Shown: one piece after another, positions 8,701 to 14,700 of the stretch | Numbering within the stretch: position 1 is the stretch's first letter | Layout: the number at the start of each line of letters is the position of its first letter | Source of the DNA: Candidatus Omnitrophota bacterium | GTDB taxonomy: Bacteria; Omnitrophota; Gorgyraeia; Gygaellales; Profunditerraquicolaceae | DNA length: 15,349 bases | NCBI GenBank assembly: GCA_028687525.1 | Contig: JAQTZX010000013.1 | Coordinates: 1-15,349 of the forward strand | Direction of reading: 5' to 3' | Notes under the pieces: generated by a model | Databases searched by the model: none | What the model was told of the DNA's origin: nothing | What the model saw: the letters and a program-made list of their open reading frames with translations, nothing else | Made by a program: the position numbers and the translations under genes

Positions 8701-11700
8701 GCCGCACAATACGGTTATAATCCCCTGGCGGCTTTGAATTTTTCTTTGATGAACGAAGACGGAGAAAGGCGGTTTGTTATTAAAAATGTGAAAATCTGGA
8801 AAAATGGCAACGTGGGATCCGGATTTGGGAAAGAAGCATGGCTTCGGTCTTTAGAAGAAATTTCCCGCGCGCTGCCCGGTATCAAAGTGTATGAAATCAG
8901 AGCGGAGCTGCGTTTTTGGAATGCAGTTGACGATTTGAAATTGTGGACGAGTCTCGGCTTTAATGCGGCAGAAATAACCGATTATCGGGATCCTCTGGAA
9001 AGGGCGGCGTGCGGCCGCCAGGTAATGCTTACACTGGTATTGAAAGACGGAGATCTCGACGCTTACCGCGAGTGGCTGAAAGATTTCCGGCATCCACGCC
9101 TTGATCCGGATATTTTTAACGCTGCCATAAAACAAGCCAGGCAAGGTAAAGATGAAGATGCGGCGGCCGCTATCATTGAAGACATTGTGAAGCTGCTGGG
9201 TATTACTCCGGCGTCGCCTGACGCTTCATCGGCAATAAGGCGGTTCACTTCTGACGGCGGAGCGCGGGTTCTTGCGCGCAGTGATGCCGGAAGAAAGAAA
9301 ACACCCTGCAGGAGTGATATGCTTGACGCGGTTGCGGTATTACTTTTTTCCGCGTCCGATTGTTTTTCAGAAGCCGGCGACGGCGGAGAGAAGATCCCGG
9401 AGATAAACTCCAGGGGGCTTTACGAAAGGATAAGGGCTGCGAATATGCCGGCAACGAAGCTGGTGATGTTTGATCCCATGGAGATGTTCGGGGATGAGTG
9501 CGATACGGACAGGAAGCGTGTTTCGGAAGGGGTACAAAGATTCTTGAGCGGATACGCGCATACATTGCTTGAAGAGGTGTTTTTTATCCCCTGGAGTTTT
9601 ACCGATGTAGCGGCGGCCGGGTATGACTTTTGCCGGTTAACCCCCGAGGAATCGGCGCGGTTCGTTTCATTTATCCGTGATTACCGGGTGCCGAGGGAAA
9701 GGTTGGTTTTTGCTTTGAAGCTCGCCCTTGTTCCTTTGTTTATTGATGTGCGCGCGGACAAAACATGTCAGTGCGTAAGGCTGGCGCTGGAACGGATCCG
9801 GGATTTCAAGAACGCGTTTGTATTTTTTCTGATTCCGGATATTACGGATGAAGAACTCAGAGCCGTTTTAGGATGGGGAATCAGCTTGGAAGAAGCCCGG
9901 AAATCAGCGGAAAAATTAACCATGGATGCTCAGGCGCAAACCGGTATGGTGAACATCGCCGGGCTGAAGTGGAATTATACGCTTGTTCCGGAGCCGGGAT
10001 TCGCAGCGAACGGCATTTCGCGATATAGATACTGTTTGTCCGCGGAATACAAACGCAAAGGGATAGTCGGTACCTTGGAATTCAATGTTGCGGTTTTGAA
10101 CGGCGCTTATTCTATTGAAGATGTGCGATTCTGGAAAGACACCGCTGTCGAGCCCGGTTTCGGCAGGGATGCCTGGATGCGCGCGCTCGATGATATCATG
10201 CGTGAATTCCCCGGTTGCCTGATAAGCGGGATAAGCGCGCCGCTGCCTCCCTGTGCGCCTGTTGAAACATTGAAATTGCTGGTGAGCCTCGGTTTTAGCC
10301 AGGCCGCCGCCGTTAAAACCGGCACGGGCACAAAAAACCGCTATTCCATCACGCTCAATCTTGCGCCTGCCGGCGGGATTGCGGGGGTATATTATTACTG
10401 GTTGATGAGTTCCAAACACCCGAGTCTTAATCCCGGAGTTTTTGAGGATGCTGTAGCCTATGCGCAGCAGACCGGGAATATATCCGGCATAGAAAAGGTC
10501 GTAACGGATATGGGTGTTCCGCGACCCCGGCCGGCCGCCGATGAAACAATTTTTGACGGCTCCGGGGACGGCGGCGCGATAGAGATACCCGATGATTTGT
10601 TCTCGGATAAGGAGTTGTATGAAATAGCTCAAGACGCGGGATATTTGTTTCAGAAAAGGGCGTTTGTTGAGTTGGGTTCTGCCGCTGCCGGCAAGTTGCC
10701 CAGGCTTTTTGAGGGGGTTCCTCCAGGTGCGGCAAAGATTGGCGTTGAGGTCAAGGGCAGATTGCAGGAAAACGGTTTGGATATCCGTTTTATCCTTGCC
10801 CCCGGCGGAAGATGCGAATATCCATCCCTGCATCTGTCAATATCGAAAGATGAAAGCCTTCAGATAACCCTTAGGCTGTCTTCCTGGAGCAAAACCTCTT
10901 CCTTGAAGGCAGCGAATACCGTGTATCTTCTTGAAAGATTCGATGTCGCGGACTATGCCGTTGATAGAGAGGGGAGAAAAATCATATTGCGCCCGGGAGA
11001 AGGCAAGCGCGGGCTTCGATATATTCATTTTGAAACCAAGGATAATTTTGAAGAGCATCTCGGTTATTTTGTGCTTCACCTTCGAGAGCACGCCGAAATA
11101 ATTATGGAGAGTATCCGTCAGGGAGAATTGAAAGAATGCGGCCCCAAAGAGGGGTTCCCCGCTTCCTGCCGTGTATATTCATACAAACGTCCGGACGGCG
11201 TGACGGTGAGGACTATTGTTGACCAGGAGAATGAGGTCGCAAGGGCGCTGCCTTTGGGAGAGATGTCCATGCTTGCTTTGACTATGCAGAGAATGAATAA
11301 GGTTATGCATTTTAACTACAGTCGCGAGATCGATGAACTGGTTCATGACCCGAAAAGAGTATTAACCGATGCCGATATCCCCGTTCTCGGCGATATGTTT
11401 ATCGAGACTGAGAAAGCCACGCTTACTTCGCAGTTGTCGGGTGTCCTGGAGGAATATCCGGGTGAATTCATACCTCTTTCCCTTATATTCACGAATTTGC
11501 CGAGAGAAAGCCTGATCTATTTTATGCTGAATACCTACAGCGGAGACAGGAGTGAAAAGATCGGATTCCGGGAAGGATATATTCCCTATGATCCGCAGGT
11601 TTCGGTTGATACCGAAAGCAGTCGGAAAGTAGCCCGGGAACTTTTGAGACCTGAGCAAGACCGGGACGTTCAGTTTCTGTCCATACTCTATGCCGAAGAT

Positions 11701-14700
11701 ATGGTTGCCTTCGCCGCCGGCGTAAAAGCGGCCAAAGCACAAACGGAGAAACAGGCTTCCGGTATAGAGCGGTTCACGGGTGCTTTTTATAATACGCTCA
11801 GAGATGTGCACTGGGGAGGTATCATGAAAGAGTTGGAATCTGCGGCGCGCAAAGACGAAACAATGCAGTATCAATGCATGGAACGGCATTGGCAATATTT
11901 TGAGCGGACCGTTGATGAGAGGCCGGCGGAGGAACAGGTTGATGAACGCAACCGGTTCATCGGATATATGCTGGAGATCGAGGATCCCGGATTGAGAGAT
12001 GCGGTCCTTACCGGTTTTGAACTGTACTGGCGCAGATCAATTTCATACACAAACTATGTAGACTGCGGGATGAGCGGTTCGCTGGTGCCGCTTGAATCCA
12101 GGCTTATGGAACTGGCGCGCGCGAAAGGATATTTTAAAACACCATTTATTCAGTTTGTCCGGGCCGCCGAGATGAAAATTGCCACAGCCGGAAGGGGAGA
12201 TGCCTGGTATGATCTGGCATATTACTTTTTGGATTTTGTATTTTCCAAACCAGTCTTGACCGGCAGTGAAATCGCGGCTGTTGCGGAGCAGGTTATGGCT
12301 GCAGAAAGAATGTCGGCTGGGAACGGCAGAAAGATACTGGAAGATCTCCTGTCTCAGGCGGCTAACATTGAGATCATTCCACGGTTAGGAGATATCGATA
12401 TCGAAAATATATCCTTCTCTTTCGAAAATACAATATTCCGGGGGCGCAATGAGTATTATTTCAGGGTGATAGACAGGGTTATTAACCGCAAAGACTCGCA
12501 GTCGGAAAGAGGGGAAGGCGATAAGCGCACGGTTCAGGAGCGGTTCATACAAGCGGTACGGGCGCATCCGGAGATGACCGTGGAGGAGTTTGTGGAAGCG
12601 CCCGGCGCGGGTCAGGTTTTTGTAGATTGGATAACCGCGGATGTCCTGCCCAAAGGCGGATGCCAGGAATATGTAAAATGGTTCGTGCGGACAATTTTGT
12701 ATAATGCCCGGGCGGGAGTTCCGGGTATCGGCGCGCCCATGTTGGAACAGGATTTTGTCGAATTCGCAATCTGCCTGCTTGAACTGCGTTTCGCCAGTTC
12801 GTTGAAGAGGTCTGAGCTCAAGCCGGCGCTTCGGGCGGTTATGGATAATGTTTCTGAGGAATCCGTCCGGTGTCATTCGTATATTATGAAAGATGGCTCG
12901 AATGAAGATTTTGAATTGTCTTTATTCTATGCCGAAGGCCGTAACACGCAGCATGTCCGAATGGAGCTGCATATCGCAGGCAAGGATGAGCTTATTGTTG
13001 AGATCCATACTCGTCATTCTATCTTCTCGCGCACATTGTCCGGAGACAATATGAAGAGATTACTCGCCTTGGCGGGAATATGCTGGTTTACATTCCAGGG
13101 AGACGATGCTGTCAAAGTATTTGGGGACGATTTGGTTTCTATCATGGATGAACGCGGTATGGAATTTGAGCCTTTTGGGATTTCGGATACAGCAGGGCTG
13201 CTGGCCGCGGTCAAGAAGGCTGTGAACACCGGTAAGCTTCGGCAGTTCGACCATGGGTGGAAAAAGTCCGTGATCTATCGTATGAGGATGGTTGATTTAG
13301 GTAAAGGATCATCTGATTTTGATCTGGTCGTGGAGTTGGGAGACGGCAGAGTGGTGAAAGATGTGTATCCGCGTAAGCGCAAAACCCGGGATGAGGCGAT
13401 CAGTGAAATGCTGGAAGAGCCGTTCCAGACCCTTCGGGAGGCTTTGGAGGAGGAAACGAGTATTGGCGATGATGTCGGGGAGGATTGGGGATTTGAAGAA
13501 GACGATTTGTTTTTCGGTTTTGGAATCAGAAGGCAGCCCTCCAGGTTTGGCGAAATATGGGAGGAGTTTCGCCCGGCTTTCCGGAAGATGCGCGACATGG
13601 AACGGGCCTATCTGACTGCGCTTATCTGGGATGTTATCCTCGCGGTCCAGCCGGCGTCAAAAAGGATGGCCGCTGCCCGGGATTTTCTCGAAAGCAGAAT
13701 GAAGGAGGATATCAACCGCAATATCGAAGAATTCCTTCGGACCCATGGAATTTATCCCAATGAAGAAAACAGCGTGCTTGTGGAGGGAATAATCAGAATA
13801 TATATTCTTACCACTCATCTTGACCGCCTGGATGGCAGCTCGTTGCTGTCGGATTTTCTGGAAATATTCACTGTCTCTCCGTGCGTCCGGTTGAACCTGC
13901 TGCACAGCATAAGCGGTGAGGTGCGCGAAGCCTCGTTGATGGATCTGCCTTTTATAAAACTTTACACTGCGGATCTGATATTCTTCCTTGCCGGAATATG
14001 GCCCTCGGGCGATATAAGGCATAAAAAACTGGATTATTCTTTCTGTTCCGGGAAGTCGGAGTCAGTGTTATCCGCGTGGGCTGATTCTGAGGCATGGCAG
14101 GATACTTATTTTAAAGACAAAGCTGAGCTGCTTAGAAATAACGCGCAAACAAACGGCTCGCTCATGGATGAGGAGGAAAAGAAAGGCATTGCTTTTGCCG
14201 GAACCAGGAACGATATACGGATAGGCGATATTCATGATTATGCCTGGATGGCGGCGGTGGGACAGGTCATCGCGGAGCATTCGGTTCCGGAAAACAGGCT
14301 ATTTGAGACAGTTTGTTACCTGTCCGAAGATTTCAGCCGTCTTATCGCGTATCTTATAATGGCGGCGCAAAAATCACCCGAGTCGAATTTTAATGAGTAT
14401 GTGCGGGGTCTTATGGATGGAACGAAAGGGATCGATCCGTTTTGGGTGAAGTTTCCGGTATTGATTAAGACCAAAGCAGATAGCCAAGAAAAAAGAATAA
14501 TTCAAGATTACGATTATAGCATTGCGTTTCTTTCCCATGTATTCCGCTATGCCTGCTTGTTTGAAGGGATTCCGGAAGCGGGTAAGCAGCAGGAGCCGGA
14601 TGTAAACTCCAATACAGATATATCCGGACTATTGAACTTTTTACGGGGCGTACGCCTTCAGCCGGATAAAATAATCACTTTTTCGCAAAGCGATCGAATC

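Larger units (their letters stand above)
1315..10575 (+). repeat. Thirteen D-G-G tripeptides marking domain boundaries
   Basis: Asp-Gly-Gly codons begin at 1315, 1360, 1588, 2854, 3979, 5206, 6712, 7444, 7564, 8029, 9253, 9379 and 10567. They sit in Gly/Ser/Asp-rich spacers and separate nearly every segment I could define on other grounds: the methyltransferase fold, transglutaminase-TPR unit, membrane block and both tandem modules. A rough chance expectation from composition is about two in this length. They probably act as flexible joints; a processing or recognition site is an untested alternative. None occurs in the remaining 4.8 kb. Confidence 0.7.

Noticed and set aside
9322..9354. Transmembrane helix in the module linker
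   Set aside because: The hydrophobic run is only about 11 residues and contains an Asp near its start, too short to span a membrane.
9916..10833. 305-codon open frame on the minus strand
   Set aside because: It lies opposite tandem module B, whose + strand frame is supported by paralogy with module A. The minus frame shows no similar signal and other minus frames here behave the same way, so it is a shadow.
12196..12219. Aminoglycoside-phosphotransferase-like GDAWYDLA motif
   Set aside because: It resembles the GD..YDLA piece of that family, but the Asp that should precede it is missing. The only catalytic-loop-like sequence (DVHWGGI near 11806) is about 130 residues away instead of about 20.
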